From contig NZ_CABPSF010000003.1 in NCBI RefSeq assembly GCF_902459685.1, forward strand, positions 992,001 to 1,056,000: a stretch of 64,000 bases of DNA, written 5' to 3'. Positions 6,521 through 15,652 of the stretch are shown in pieces. Made by a program: the position numbers and the translations under genes. The DNA comes from Pandoraea iniqua (GTDB lineage Bacteria; Pseudomonadota; Gammaproteobacteria; Burkholderiales; Burkholderiaceae). The notes under the pieces are model-generated. The model was not told the origin of the DNA, ran no database searches, and worked only from the letters and a program-made list of their open reading frames with translations. Every line of letters starts with the position of its first letter. Position 1 is the stretch's first letter.

Positions 6521-7777
6521 ATGTCGAACGCACTGCAACGTACCCTTCTGGCCTCTGCCGCTATCGGCATGATCGCTCTCACCGGCTGCTCCAGCGGCGG
6601 CGGCGGAAGCGGCGCCACGGCCACCGGCACCACGGGCACCCCGAATGCCGTCGGCACCACCGCAACCGGCGCAGGCGGCGTCGTCAGCTCCGCCGGCAAC
6701 GTCGTGAGCGCACTGGGCAATCAGGTCGCCAGCACCAATCTGCCGCTGGTCTCGCCGCAAGCCACGCAAGGCATGGGTAACGCCCTCGTGCAGACCGGCA
6801 ACGCCGTCACCGATCTCGGCAACGGCGTGAGCAACGGTCTCGGCCAGATCGGCGCATCGAAAGACCCCGTCGGCACCACGCTCGCCAGCACCGGCAACGT
6901 CGTGACCGATCTGGGTAACGCAGGCGTCTCGCTGGGTAGCGGCGTCGCAGGCATCGGCAAGAGCGGCCCGCTCGCCGGTACGCCGGTCGACACGCTGACC
7001 GGTGCGCTCGGCAACGTCGTGGCCACGGTCGGTCAGGGCGGCATTGCCGGCGGCGCGATCCTCAAGCAGGCCTTCTCCGGCGGCCCGCTCGTGACGGCGA
7101 CCACCGCCCTCTCGTCGGCCATCACCCCGATCACCAATGTGGTCTCGGACACCACCCGCACCGTGGGTAACACCACGGGCTTGGGCGGACCGGTGCAGAA
7201 CCTGCTCACCACGTTGGGCAACACCGTCGGCACCGTCGGTACGACGCTGCGCGGCACCTCTTCGAATCAGGTTGTTTATGCCCTCGGCGGCACGGTCCTT
7301 GCCACCGGCAACACCGTGGCAGGCCTCGGCAGCTTCGTGAACGGCCAGACCTCCACCGGCTCGTCGAACCCGTTCGGCTCGCTGCTCGGCAATCTGGGCA
7401 ACACGGCGGCAGGTGGCGGCACGGGGACGGCGAGCAACCCGCTCGGCTCGATCACGGGCCTGCTGGGCGGCCTCGGTGGATCGAGCGGCGGCAGCAGCCC
7501 GCTGGCCCCGGTGACCAACTTGCTCTCGGGCTTGTCGGGTGCTGCAGGCGGCTCGGGTGGCAGCAACCCGCTCGCCCCGGTGACCAGCCTGCTCGTGGTG
7601 GTATCGGGTGGCGGCTCGGGCGGCAGCAGCAGCCCGCTCGCTCCGGTGACGAATCTGCTCTCCGGCGTGACCGGCGCAGCAGGCGGCAGCACGGGTTCGG
7701 GCGCAGCAGGCGGCCTCGGCGGTCTGCTGGCACCGGTCACCAGCTTGCTCGGCAGTCTCGGAACGGTGGCGAAGTAA
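6521..7777 (+). CDS. Repeat-rich lipoprotein 2
   Basis: Encodes 418 aa. The ATG at 6521 is chosen over the one three codons earlier because the AGGGAG ribosome-binding site is then 9 bp away rather than touching the start. The signal peptide ends in MIALTGC (lipobox, Cys about residue 22). The conserved core and C-terminal PLAPVTNLLSG units match lipoproteins 1 and 3; it is closest to 3 through the core (TGNAVTDLGNGVSNGLGQ, LASTGNVVTDLGNAGVSLG). The Ser/Gly spacer is short here. It ends LLAPVTSLLGSLGTVAK. Likely co-transcribed with its neighbours; function unknown. Confidence 0.85.
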   Translation: MSNALQRTLLASAAIGMIALTGCSSGGGGSGATATGTTGTPNAVGTTATGAGGVVSSAGNVVSALGNQVASTNLPLVSPQATQGMGNALVQTGNAVTDLGNGVSNGLGQIGASKDPVGTTLASTGNVVTDLGNAGVSLGSGVAGIGKSGPLAGTPVDTLTGALGNVVATVGQGGIAGGAILKQAFSGGPLVTATTALSSAITPITNVVSDTTRTVGNTTGLGGPVQNLLTTLGNTVGTVGTTLRGTSSNQVVYALGGTVLATGNTVAGLGSFVNGQTSTGSSNPFGSLLGNLGNTAAGGGTGTASNPLGSITGLLGGLGGSSGGSSPLAPVTNLLSGLSGAAGGSGGSNPLAPVTSLLVVVSGGGSGGSSSPLAPVTNLLSGVTGAAGGSTGSGAAGGLGGLLAPVTSLLGSLGTVAK

Positions 7778-7862
7778 CCCGCGGCGCGTTCTAGCGAAAT
7801 ACCCATCGCGCAACGGTCAACAACTGACTGGTTGATGCGCACTTGATCGATAAGGAGATGCC

Positions 7863-8594
7863 ATGGCCCGCTTCATTCCCGACACCGGCCTTTTGATGCG
7901 CGGCCATGGCGAATCTGCCACGCAAATGACCGAACCGGCAGCCATTCGCGACACCGGCAACGGCGCATTTTCGAACCACTTGCACAACACCTCCGGCACC
8001 GACCACGGTGCCGCTTACGGGGCAGCGTCTTCCGCCTCTCAGCTCAACGGAGCGCACAGCACCATGAGCGATCGACACACGAACCGCAACGATCTGGTCT
8101 CTGGCATCGTCCGCTCGCTCGGACGCCGGCTCGCCGTGTACACCGCGCTCTACCACGCCGCCCTCGCCGAACAACTCGGCCTGAACGTCACCGATCTGAA
8201 CGCGCTCGATCTGATTCTCGAACTCGAATCGATTACTGCCGGGCAACTCGCCGAACTCATGGGCGTGAGCTCCGGCGGCATCACTACCGTCATCGACCGG
8301 CTGGAGCGTGCAGGTTTCGTCGAGCGCGAGAAGAACCCGCACGATCGCCGCATGGTGATGATTCACCCCATCGAAGAACGCTGCGCGCAAATCGAACAGT
8401 TTCTGTCGTCGGTGTCGCGCGAACTCACCGCCGTGAGTGCTGCATACGACCAGAACGAACTGGCCGCCATTCACGACTTTCTGGTGCAGAGCATTCGCAC
8501 GCTCAAGAGCGAGACCTTCCGTCTGCGCTTCGAAGCGGATCAGGACATCGCCGGACTGGTTTCGACCGGCCGGCCGGCCCCGGCGCGCTCGTGA
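7863..8594 (+). CDS. MarR family transcriptional regulator with N-terminal extension
   Basis: Encodes 243 aa. Residues about 68-225 form a MarR-type winged helix: the HTH is ITAGQLAELMGVSSGGITTVIDRLERAGFVEREKNPHDRR split as recognition helix plus wing with the usual D-R-R. The first 67 residues are an extra low-complexity, His/Gly/Ala-rich segment that MarR proteins normally lack. The start at 7863 has an excellent ribosome-binding site (AAGGAG, 5 bp), so the extension appears real. An internal ATG at 8064 would give a standard-length protein but has a poorly spaced site. The gene lies between lipoproteins 2 and 3 on the same strand, suggesting that it controls the block. Confidence 0.85.
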   Translation: MARFIPDTGLLMRGHGESATQMTEPAAIRDTGNGAFSNHLHNTSGTDHGAAYGAASSASQLNGAHSTMSDRHTNRNDLVSGIVRSLGRRLAVYTALYHAALAEQLGLNVTDLNALDLILELESITAGQLAELMGVSSGGITTVIDRLERAGFVEREKNPHDRRMVMIHPIEERCAQIEQFLSSVSRELTAVSAAYDQNELAAIHDFLVQSIRTLKSETFRLRFEADQDIAGLVSTGRPAPARS

Positions 8595-8668
8595 ACGCGC
8601 GCGGCGCATCTGCCGCCGGGTCGGCCCTCGGGTTGGCCACCGGGTTTGCCACATCATGGAGACACGTC

Positions 8669-9988
8669 ATGTCGAAGCACTTGCGTCCTACCCTGCTCGC
8701 CGCGCTGGTGGCAGGTGTCGTGGGAGTTACGGGTTGCTCGAGTTCGGGCAGCGGCAGCGGTGCGACGGGCAACACGCCCACCAACCCGACGAATCCCACC
8801 AATCCGACGAACCCGACAAACCCCACCAACCCGACCACGCCCACCAGCAGCAATGGCGTTGTCAGTTCAGTGGGCTCGGTGGTGAGCGCGGTCGGTAATC
8901 AGGTGTCCGGCACGACGATTCCGGGCGTCTCGCCGCAAGTCAATCAAGGCCTTGGCGGCGCGCTCACGCAAACCGGCAACGCCGTCACCGACTTGGGGAC
9001 GGGTGTCGGCAACGGTCTCGGACAACTCGGTAAATCCGGCACCGACCCCGTCGGCACCACGCTCGCCAGCACCGGCAACGTCGTGACCGATCTGGGCAAT
9101 GCCGGTGTCTCTCTCGGCAGCGGCATCGCCGGCATCGGCAAGAGCGGTCCGCTGGCCGGCACGCCTGTCGACACGCTGACGGGTGTGCTTGGGAATGTGG
9201 TCTCGACCGTCGGTCAGGGTGGCGTGAAAGGTGGCGCGGCGCTCACGCAGGTGCTGACGAGTGCACCGGTCGTGCAGGCCACGACAGCACTCTCGTCGGC
9301 CGTCACGCCGATCACGAATACCGTGGTGAACACCACGCAAACGGTAGGCAACACCACCGGGTTGGGCGCGCCGCTTTCCGGCCTGCTCGGCACCGTGGGT
9401 GGCGCCTTGAATTCCGCCGGCGCACAGGTCAAGGGCGCTGCGCCGAATGCGGTGGTCGCAAGTCTCGCGAACCCGCTCATGGCACTCGGCAACACCGTGA
9501 CCAGTGCGGGGGGCTTGTTGACCGGCAGTACCAGCGGCACGAGCGCCAATGCGCTCGGCACGGTACTCGCCAACGTCGGCAATACGACCGTCACACCGAC
9601 GTCGGCCAGCGGCACGAATCCGCTGGGTGCATTAACCGGCTTGTTGGGTGGTCTCGGTGGTCTGGGTGGAGCGACGGGTTCGTCGGGCGGGACAGGCAGC
9701 AATCCGCTTGGGGCCGTTACCGGTTTGTTGGGTGGACTCTCGGGTGCCACCGGATCGGGGTCATCGGCCAGCAATCCGCTCGGTGCTGTCACGGGCTTGT
9801 TAGGCGGTGTGACCAACACGGCGGGCGGCTCCGGCAGTGCCAGTAATCCGCTTGCGCCGGTGACCACATTGCTGAGCTCGGTGACTGCACCGCTCACGTC
9901 GATTGCAGGCAACACGTCGGGCGGCTCTGGCGGCGCAGGCGGTTTGCTCGCGCCAGTGACGGGCCTGCTGGGCGGGCTAGGGAAATAA
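8669..9988 (+). CDS. Repeat-rich lipoprotein 3
   Basis: Encodes 439 aa from the ATG at 8669 (GGAGA upstream); a longer frame to 8591 overlaps the end of the MarR gene and lacks a signal. The signal peptide ends VVGVTGC (lipobox). The spacer after the anchor is a run of NPT tripeptides instead of the SSSGG run of lipoprotein 1. The core is nearly the same as in lipoprotein 2 (LASTGNVVTDLGNAGVSLGSG, SGPLAGTPVDTLTG). C-terminal units are of the type NPLGAVTGLLGGL, ending LLAPVTGLLGGLGK. The anchor, spacer, core and repeat plan is the same in all three, so the spacer type seems exchangeable. Confidence 0.85.
   Translation: MSKHLRPTLLAALVAGVVGVTGCSSSGSGSGATGNTPTNPTNPTNPTNPTNPTNPTTPTSSNGVVSSVGSVVSAVGNQVSGTTIPGVSPQVNQGLGGALTQTGNAVTDLGTGVGNGLGQLGKSGTDPVGTTLASTGNVVTDLGNAGVSLGSGIAGIGKSGPLAGTPVDTLTGVLGNVVSTVGQGGVKGGAALTQVLTSAPVVQATTALSSAVTPITNTVVNTTQTVGNTTGLGAPLSGLLGTVGGALNSAGAQVKGAAPNAVVASLANPLMALGNTVTSAGGLLTGSTSGTSANALGTVLANVGNTTVTPTSASGTNPLGALTGLLGGLGGLGGATGSSGGTGSNPLGAVTGLLGGLSGATGSGSSASNPLGAVTGLLGGVTNTAGGSGSASNPLAPVTTLLSSVTAPLTSIAGNTSGGSGGAGGLLAPVTGLLGGLGK
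8783..8836 (+). repeat. 9-bp coding tandem repeat, six copies (NPT)
   Basis: Six in-frame units of AAYCCNAC(N) encode Asn-Pro-Thr just after the lipoprotein anchor of the gene at 8669. It is the counterpart of the SSSGG array in the first paralog. Confidence 0.9.
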
Positions 9989-10014
9989 GCAACGAATCGA
10001 ATGCAGGGCCGGTA

Positions 10015-10036
10015 GTTTGCAGTTCGCAGTTCGCGA
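10015..10036. repeat. 7-bp tandem repeat, three copies
   Basis: TTTGCAG, TTCGCAG, TTCGCGA follow each other just after the stop of lipoprotein gene 3. Another example of the short intergenic arrays of this window. Confidence 0.55.
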
Positions 10037-10127
10037 GAGGGAGCAGTGCTGGGGGTGGAAGGTGGCGTCGTACAGATAGCCTGAAGACGGTGTCTTGAAA
10101 TAGGTGTCTGAAGGGCGAGGGAGGGTG

Positions 10128-10166
10128 ACAAGCCCGGACAGTGTGGCGACACTGCCCGGGCTTTGT
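10128..10166 (+). terminator. Hairpin after lipoprotein gene 3
   Basis: Arms ACAAGCCCGGACAGTGT and ACACTGCCCGGGCTTTGT pair around a GGCG loop with one wobble pair and one bulge. The T-tract is short, so termination is likely but not certain. Confidence 0.6.
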
Positions 10167-10226
10167 CGCGTGTATCGTGAGTGTGGTGCGTGTCGTGAGT
10201 GTTACGTCTGCGACCGGCGCATCAAA

Positions 10227-10260
10227 CAAAAAAACACCCGCCGTAGCGGGTGTTTTTGTT
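10227..10260. terminator. Bidirectional Rho-independent terminator
   Basis: CACCCGC and GCGGGTG pair around CGTA, flanked by an A-run on the left and a T-run on the right. It can therefore end transcripts from both sides: the lipoprotein block and the DUF2147 gene at 10283-10762. Confidence 0.9.
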
Positions 10261-10282
10261 TCGTGTCTGGTACGCGGGTGAC

Positions 10283-10762
10283 TTACTGTTCGCGAATCCA
10301 CGTTTGCGTGCGGCCCAGCAGCGAGACGCCGATGTAGCCACGCACCTCCAGCTTCTTGCCGCCGTCGATCAGCGTCATCTTGCAGCGATATTCCTTGCCG
10401 TTTTCCGGGTCGAGAATCTTGCCGCCGTCGAAGCCGTCGCCGTCGCGGCGAATGCCGTTGATGATCTGAAGGCCAAGCATCTTCTGTCCCTTGCGGGCGT
10501 CGGTGCAAGCCGTGCAAATGCGCTCGGGATCGTCGCTCTCGCCAAGGCCCTTGGTAATCGTGCCGATATATTCACCGTCTTTTTCGGTGATCGTCACGAG
10601 CGCCTTCGGCTTGCCGGTGTTGTCGTCGATCGTCTTCCACACACCGGCCGGTGTCATCGCGTCGGCGGCCATCGCCAACGTCGCACCGCCCATCAGTGCC
10701 ACGGCCACCAGTGCACGTGCACCCAGACGTCGCCACGACGTCGCATTGGAAATCTGCATCAT
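10283..10762 (-). CDS. DUF2147 secreted protein (copy 2)
   Basis: Encodes 159 aa. The ATG at 10762 has GGAGG nine bases upstream; a longer frame is not needed. The signal peptide ends in TLAMAADA, so the product is periplasmic or secreted. The body is a DUF2147 domain: TPAGVWKTIDDNTGKPKALVTI near the start, a C-x2-C (ICTACTD) in the middle, GGKILDPENGKEY, and a C-terminal beta segment LLGRTQTWIRE. The family is widespread and of unknown biochemical role. About 70% of positions match the neighbour at 10969-11445 by eye, so this is a tandem duplication. Confidence 0.88.
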   Translation of the reverse strand: MMQISNATSWRRLGARALVAVALMGGATLAMAADAMTPAGVWKTIDDNTGKPKALVTITEKDGEYIGTITKGLGESDDPERICTACTDARKGQKMLGLQIINGIRRDGDGFDGGKILDPENGKEYRCKMTLIDGGKKLEVRGYIGVSLLGRTQTWIREQ

Positions 10763-10968
10763 GATTGTCTTCCTCCCAGATACGGAATTGATTCTCGTAG
10801 GACTCACTCGCCGGCAAGTCTCGTGCTGCCGCGCGCGTCAGCCGTTTTGAAGATTACGCCAAAGGCGTGGCGCCGTGCTGAGGAAGTCCTCTAGCGCAGC
10901 GCCGCTTCAACGCATCGATTCCGGTGGTGTTCTGCTATGTCCTGCGATCTCCGGGAGGAGACCCGCCA

Positions 10969-11445
10969 CTACTCTTCGCGCACCCACGTCTGGGTTCGCC
11001 CCAGCAAGGTCACACCGAGATAGCCGCGCACTTCGAGCTTCTTACCGCCGTCGACCACCCGCACCTTGCAGCCATATTCGCTGCCGCTGTCCGGATCGAG
11101 TATTTTGCCGCCGGTGTATTCGTCGCCCTCTTTGTGCAGGCCACGAATGATCTCGAGCCCTTGGAGCTTCTTTCCTTTGCGCCAGTCGGTGCACGCGGTG
11201 CACACGCGCTCGAGGGCATCGTGACGGCCAAGGCTTCGCGTGAGCGCACCGACGTATTCCCCGTTCTTCTCGGTGATGGTGATGAGCGCCTTGGGCTCGC
11301 CCGACTTGTCGTCGATGATTCGCCACACGCCGGCAGGCGTCGTCTCATCGGCAAATGCGGCTTGCGCCGCGCCGCCCATCAGTGACATGGCCAGCAGCGC
11401 AGAGGCGCCCAGCCGCCGCCATGGCATCGTATTCAAAATCTGCAT
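10969..11445 (-). CDS. DUF2147 secreted protein (copy 1)
   Basis: Encodes 158 aa with a signal peptide ending about AQAAFADE. It carries the same DUF2147 landmarks as the neighbour: TPAGVWRIIDDKSGEPKALITI, VCTACTDWRKGKK, GGKILDPDSGSEYGCK and LLGRTQTWVREE. It lies 206 bp upstream of the second copy on the same strand; the gap holds no clear terminator, so both may share a transcript. Function unknown. Confidence 0.88.
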   Translation of the reverse strand: MQILNTMPWRRLGASALLAMSLMGGAAQAAFADETTPAGVWRIIDDKSGEPKALITITEKNGEYVGALTRSLGRHDALERVCTACTDWRKGKKLQGLEIIRGLHKEGDEYTGGKILDPDSGSEYGCKVRVVDGGKKLEVRGYLGVTLLGRTQTWVREE

Positions 11446-11625
11446 CAGACTTACCTTCGTCCCGTTGAAGGGATGTTCCTTGTGCTATCCCCGACTCGTG
11501 CGCCAGACGGAATTCCGTTGGCCGAAACCGGGCATTGTCACCGCATTTTGCGTCGTTTTTATTTCCGGTGCTTACCAGGATGGCGAGGATGGCGCCATCG
11601 GCGTGATCCGACGGCGCGGGAACGA

Positions 11626-12279
11626 TTACAGCGGGGGCACGGCAATGGCCGTCAGTCGCCATTGCACAAGGTTTCGTCGGGTGAGTGTGAACGTCACCAC
11701 ACGCTCGGGACGGTCGCTGCGCGAGACGTGCACGAGGAAGTGGTTGAAGTCCTGAAACTCGGTGCGCGTGAGCGTGCGTGCGCTCTCGTTGGCCGGTGCC
11801 GCGCCGGATGGTGCGGAATTACCGCTGCTGTCCGATGGCGTGGCAGGCGTAGCCGGGGCCTGTGGCGCGGCAGGAGCCGAGGGTCCGCCCTCGTTCACGC
11901 CGCTCGGTGGCGTGACATCCCGCGGCGCAGGGGCACCCGGGGCGGGCGGCAGGCCGGTGCTGTCGCCACGCAGCATGGCGGCCACCGCCTCTGGCGTAAG
12001 CAGCGCTTCAACCACACGGTCCGACACCCAGCCGCCGAACGCCAGCGCCAGCGCGCCCAAGGCATTGCCGCGCTGTTTGTCCATTTGGCGCGAGAGTTCG
12101 TCATGCAGGCTCGATTTCAGGCTCTCACGCACGGCCGGATAGTCGACATACGTCGACAACGTATCGGCGTCACGCGCATTTGCCGCGTCGCGTGCGCGCC
12201 ACAACGTGTAATACGGCGTGCCGAACAGCAAGCCCAGCACAACTACCAACGCCACCAGGGCGATCCACAACTTACGCAT
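11626..12279 (-). CDS. DUF2939 membrane-anchored protein
   Basis: Encodes 217 aa. One N-terminal transmembrane segment (about residues 5-20) is followed by RARDAANARDADTLSTYVDYPAVRESLKSSL, the typical DUF2939 opening, then a Pro/Ala-rich linker (about 113-160) and a C-terminal beta-rich part (LTRTEFQDFNHFLVHV, RRNLVQWRLTAIAVP). Probably an inner-membrane protein with a periplasmic domain. The linker is longer than I would expect for the family. It lies upstream of the DUF2147 pair on the same strand; no function can be assigned. Confidence 0.8.
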   Translation of the reverse strand: MRKLWIALVALVVVLGLLFGTPYYTLWRARDAANARDADTLSTYVDYPAVRESLKSSLHDELSRQMDKQRGNALGALALAFGGWVSDRVVEALLTPEAVAAMLRGDSTGLPPAPGAPAPRDVTPPSGVNEGGPSAPAAPQAPATPATPSDSSGNSAPSGAAPANESARTLTRTEFQDFNHFLVHVSRSDRPERVVTFTLTRRNLVQWRLTAIAVPPL

Positions 12280-12572
12280 TGGGCAGACTCCGACGGAAAC
12301 TCCGAAACTCCGAAGATAAACACCGCATGGTACGTATCACACGACGTCAAACGCGTACCGACTTACATTGCTTTACAAATCTTTACAGCAAGTGGGACCC
12401 AGCCCTCTTACTCTCGAAGCGTAGCCGCACGATCCGTACACGCGCGAGCGTCGGTTTCCCCATTCGGGACGCTGATAGCGCATGCGCCGCCACTGGCCAA
12501 ACGATTGGCCGGCTGGCAGACCGAATTTCAGGCTGAACGGCGCGGCAACTTAACCGACAAGGAGGTGGCAGC

Positions 12573-12896
12573 ATGCGTCACACCCGACTTGTCCCGATAC
12601 TCTGTTTCGTCATGCTGACCGGCGCCTCGATGGGTGCGATGGCACAGACAACGTCGCATGGCCGGTTCTTCGCCGGCTGGTTCGCGCAGGGAAGCGAGCG
12701 CCCGGACGGGCGCGGCAATGGCAACAACGGCGGTAACAACGGCGCGCGCGGTGGCCCTAATGGCCCGTCACGCCCGCCGCAAGAGGTGCGCCCGCAAGGT
12801 GACTTGCGGGGCGATATCTATAACCACATTCGCGAGCAACGTCAGGCCCCGCCGCCCCCGCCGCCGCGTGAACGCAACAACAATCGCGGCCGCTGA
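12573..12896 (+). CDS. Small secreted low-complexity protein
   Basis: Encodes 107 aa behind a very strong ribosome-binding site (AAGGAGGT). A clear signal peptide (cut after AMAQ, about residue 25) leads to a hydrophilic mature part: an Asn/Gly-rich stretch (GNGNNGGNNGARGG), then RPPQEVRPQGDLRGDIYNHIREQRQ, then a Pro run and a basic Asn/Arg tail. It is exported but no domain is recognised. It converges on zapE with a 26-bp gap holding two short direct repeats (ATCAGGTCA). Confidence 0.75.
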   Translation: MRHTRLVPILCFVMLTGASMGAMAQTTSHGRFFAGWFAQGSERPDGRGNGNNGGNNGARGGPNGPSRPPQEVRPQGDLRGDIYNHIREQRQAPPPPPPRERNNNRGR

Positions 12897-12922
12897 TCAG
12901 CGCAGCATCAGGTCAACGGACA

Positions 12923-14020
12923 TCAGGTCAGCGACGTATCCACCACGCGGCGCGGTGTTTCGAGATATTCCAGCGACTGCATCTCGACCAGACGCGACAC
13001 CGTGCGCGTGAATTCGTTGGCGAGCGTGCCCTCGGTGTACAGCTGCTCGGGCGGCACCGCCGCCGACATCAGCAGCTTCACCTTGTGGTCGTAGAACACG
13101 TCCACCAGCCACGTGAAGCGACGCGCTTCCGACGCCATACGCGGCGTCATCTGCGGCACATCCGACAGCACCACGGTATGGAAACGGTTCGCTAGTTCGA
13201 GGTAATCGTTCTGTGAGCGCGGGCCGCCGCAAAGCGTGTGGAAGTCGAACCACACCACGCCGCCTGCGCGACGCAGCGCTTTCAACTCCCGTTGTTCGAT
13301 ATGCAGCAGCGGGCTTTCGTCCGGCACCCCGGCAATCTCGGCAAACGCGGCGCGCAGCGCGCGGTTGGCTTCATTACCCAGCGGGTAGTGATACACCTGC
13401 ACCTGCGCCAGCGTGCGGCGGCGATAGTCGATACCGGCATCGACGTTGAGCACGTCGAGCTTCTCTTCGAGCAGCTTGATGGCAGGCAGCACGCGATCGC
13501 GGTGCAGGCCGTCCGGGTACAACGTGTCGGGACGATAGTTCGACGTCATCACGAACTGCACGCCGTTCTTGAACAGCTCCGAGAGCAGGCGGTGCAGAAT
13601 CATCGCGTCGGCCACGTCGGACACGTGGAATTCGTCGAAGCAGATCAGGCGATACCGCTTGGCGATGCGCTTGGCCAACTCGTCCAGCGGATCAGGCAGG
13701 CCCTTGAGCGCCTGCAACTGGTGGTGCACTTCGCGCATGAACTCGTGGAAGTGCAGGCGCGTCTTGCGCTGCAACGGCACCACCGAGTAGAAGCTGTCCA
13801 TCAGGAAGCTCTTGCCGCGCCCTACCCCGCCCCACAGGTACACGCCCTTGGGCAGATCGGGGTGCACGAGCCACTTCTTGAGCGTGTTCGAGCGCTTGGC
13901 CTTGTAGGCCGCCCATTCGTCGTAGCACTGTTGCAGTCGATCGACGGCACGCTCCTGCGCTTCGTCGGGCTGGTAGCCGCGCGCGGCCAGTTCTTGTAGG
14001 TAGTATTCGCGAACGTTCAT
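12923..14020 (-). CDS. zapE: Cell division ATPase ZapE (AFG1 family)
   Basis: Encodes 365 aa from the ATG at 14020 (MNVREYYLQELAARGY). Walker A is GGVGRGKSFLMD (about residue 74) and Walker B is RLICFDEFHVSD, followed by the AFG1 element FVMTSNYRPDTLYPDGLHRDR. In Escherichia coli ZapE binds FtsZ and helps division under stress. Length and motif order fit a full-length ZapE. It is last in the odhA-odhB-lpdA line, with a terminator between lpdA and zapE; synteny of zapE with this operon is common in Burkholderiales. Confidence 0.93.
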   Translation of the reverse strand: MNVREYYLQELAARGYQPDEAQERAVDRLQQCYDEWAAYKAKRSNTLKKWLVHPDLPKGVYLWGGVGRGKSFLMDSFYSVVPLQRKTRLHFHEFMREVHHQLQALKGLPDPLDELAKRIAKRYRLICFDEFHVSDVADAMILHRLLSELFKNGVQFVMTSNYRPDTLYPDGLHRDRVLPAIKLLEEKLDVLNVDAGIDYRRRTLAQVQVYHYPLGNEANRALRAAFAEIAGVPDESPLLHIEQRELKALRRAGGVVWFDFHTLCGGPRSQNDYLELANRFHTVVLSDVPQMTPRMASEARRFTWLVDVFYDHKVKLLMSAAVPPEQLYTEGTLANEFTRTVSRLVEMQSLEYLETPRRVVDTSLT

Positions 14021-14078
14021 GCGGACAGCGCGCCGGAAGACGGGCAAAAAGAGCAACGTGGATCAGGAGTCGGGAAAA

Positions 14079-14106
14079 AACAAAGGCGAGTTGCCTCGCC
14101 TTTGTT
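14079..14106 (-). terminator. Rho-independent terminator between lpdA and zapE
   Basis: A perfect 12-bp stem AACAAAGGCGAG / CTCGCCTTTGTT around a 4-base loop is followed on the minus strand by a T-run. It lies 22 bp after the lpdA stop. zapE, 58 bp further on, would then depend on read-through or its own promoter. Confidence 0.9.
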
Positions 14107-14128
14107 CGTACTTCTCAGTGCAACCCGC

Positions 14129-15559
14129 TTACTTGTTCAGCGCGCGCTTCTCGACATCGAGGGCGGCTTCGCGCATCACTTCGGACAGCGACGGGTGCGG
14201 ATGGCAGATACGGCCGATGTCTTCCGACGCCGCCTTGAACTCCATCGCCACCACGGCTTCGGCAATCAGGTCCGAAGCGTTCAGACCGATCACGTGCACG
14301 CCGAGGATTTCGTCGGTCTTGGCATCGGCCAGCACCTTCACGAAACCATCCGACGAGCCCATGCCCAGTGCACGGCCGTTGGCCGCGAACGGGAACTGAC
14401 CCGGCTTGAACTCACGGCCTTCGGCCTTCAGTTGCTGCTCGGTCTTACCGACCCATGCGATTTCCGGCGAGGTGTAGATCACCCACGGAATGCAGTTGTA
14501 GTCGATGTGCGGCTTCTGACCGGCGATGACTTCGGCGACCAGCACGCCTTCGTCTTCGGCCTTGTGGGCCAGCATCGGGCCACGCACCACGTCACCGATC
14601 GCGTACACGTTCGGCAGCTTGGTGGCGCAGTGGTCGTCCACCGGGATGAAGCCGCGCTCGTCGGTCGCCAGACCGATGTTGCCCAGACCCAGATCGTCGG
14701 TGTTCGGCACGCGGCCGACCGACACGATCAGACGGTCGACGACGAGCGTCTTGGCGTTGCCCGCGTTGTCCGTGTACTCGACCGTGACGTTGTCCTTACC
14801 GGTCTTGACTTCGCCGACCTTCACGCCGACGTTGATGTCCAGACCCTGCTTCTTGAACTGCTTGGCGGCTTCCTTGGCGACGCCGGCGTCGGCGGCAGCC
14901 AGGAACTCCGGCATGGCTTCGAGCACGGTGACTTCGGCACCCAGACGGCGCCACACCGAACCCAGTTCCAGACCGATCACGCCAGCGCCGATCACGCCCA
15001 GCTTCTTCGGCACGGTGTCGAACGAGAGCGCACCTTCGTTATCCGAGATGAGCTTGTTGTCGACCGGCATGCCCGGCAGGTGGCGGGCCTTCGAACCCGT
15101 GGCGATGATGATGTTCTTGGCGTTGACCGATTCGTTCTCGGCGCCCGTCACATCGATCTGATAGCCAGCGTCGTTCTTGGCGATGATCTTGCCGTGACCC
15201 TTGAGCCACGTGATCTTGTTCTTCTTGAACAGATACTCGATACCGCCCGTCATCTTGTCGACGATGCCTTGCTTGCGCGTGAGCATCTTGGCGATGTCGA
15301 TCTTCACGTCCGACGTCGTAATGCCGTGGTCGGCGAGGTGGTGACCGACCTTTTCGAACTCTTCCGACGACGCGAGCAGCGCCTTCGACGGAATGCAGCC
15401 CACGTTCAGGCACGTACCGCCCAGCACCATCTTGCCGGCCGGGTTGGTCCACTTCTCGACGCAAGCGACCGAGAAACCGAGTTGGGCAGCGCGGATCGCG
15501 GCGATATAACCGCCGGGGCCGGCGCCGATAACGACGACATCAAATTCTTTGTTTGCCAT
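14129..15559 (-). CDS. lpdA: Dihydrolipoyl dehydrogenase (E3) of the 2-oxoglutarate dehydrogenase complex
   Basis: Encodes 476 aa, normal for E3. The FAD-binding segment is [20 protein letters not shown] near residue 9; the redox disulfide is in [16 protein letters not shown] (C-x4-C); the NAD-binding segment is [16 protein letters not shown]; and the catalytic His-Glu pair is in CHPHPSLSE near the end. It reoxidises the dihydrolipoyl group of OdhB and makes NADH. There is no N-terminal lipoyl domain, which fits the OGDH-linked rather than the PDH-linked E3 of this group. Third gene of the operon, 93 bp after odhB. Confidence 0.96.
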   Translation of the reverse strand: MANKEFDVVVIGAGPGGYIAAIRAAQLGFSVACVEKWTNPAGKMVLGGTCLNVGCIPSKALLASSEEFEKVGHHLADHGITTSDVKIDIAKMLTRKQGIVDKMTGGIEYLFKKNKITWLKGHGKIIAKNDAGYQIDVTGAENESVNAKNIIIATGSKARHLPGMPVDNKLISDNEGALSFDTVPKKLGVIGAGVIGLELGSVWRRLGAEVTVLEAMPEFLAAADAGVAKEAAKQFKKQGLDINVGVKVGEVKTGKDNVTVEYTDNAGNAKTLVVDRLIVSVGRVPNTDDLGLGNIGLATDERGFIPVDDHCATKLPNVYAIGDVVRGPMLAHKAEDEGVLVAEVIAGQKPHIDYNCIPWVIYTSPEIAWVGKTEQQLKAEGREFKPGQFPFAANGRALGMGSSDGFVKVLADAKTDEILGVHVIGLNASDLIAEAVVAMEFKAASEDIGRICHPHPSLSEVMREAALDVEKRALNK

Positions 15560-15652
15560 TTTGAGACTCAGTGAGGTTGACGGCAGGGGGAGGCGCGGTG
15601 CGCCGGCCGCGCGAACACGGCCGGGCAGACACCGCGCAGTGCGCGCTAACGC

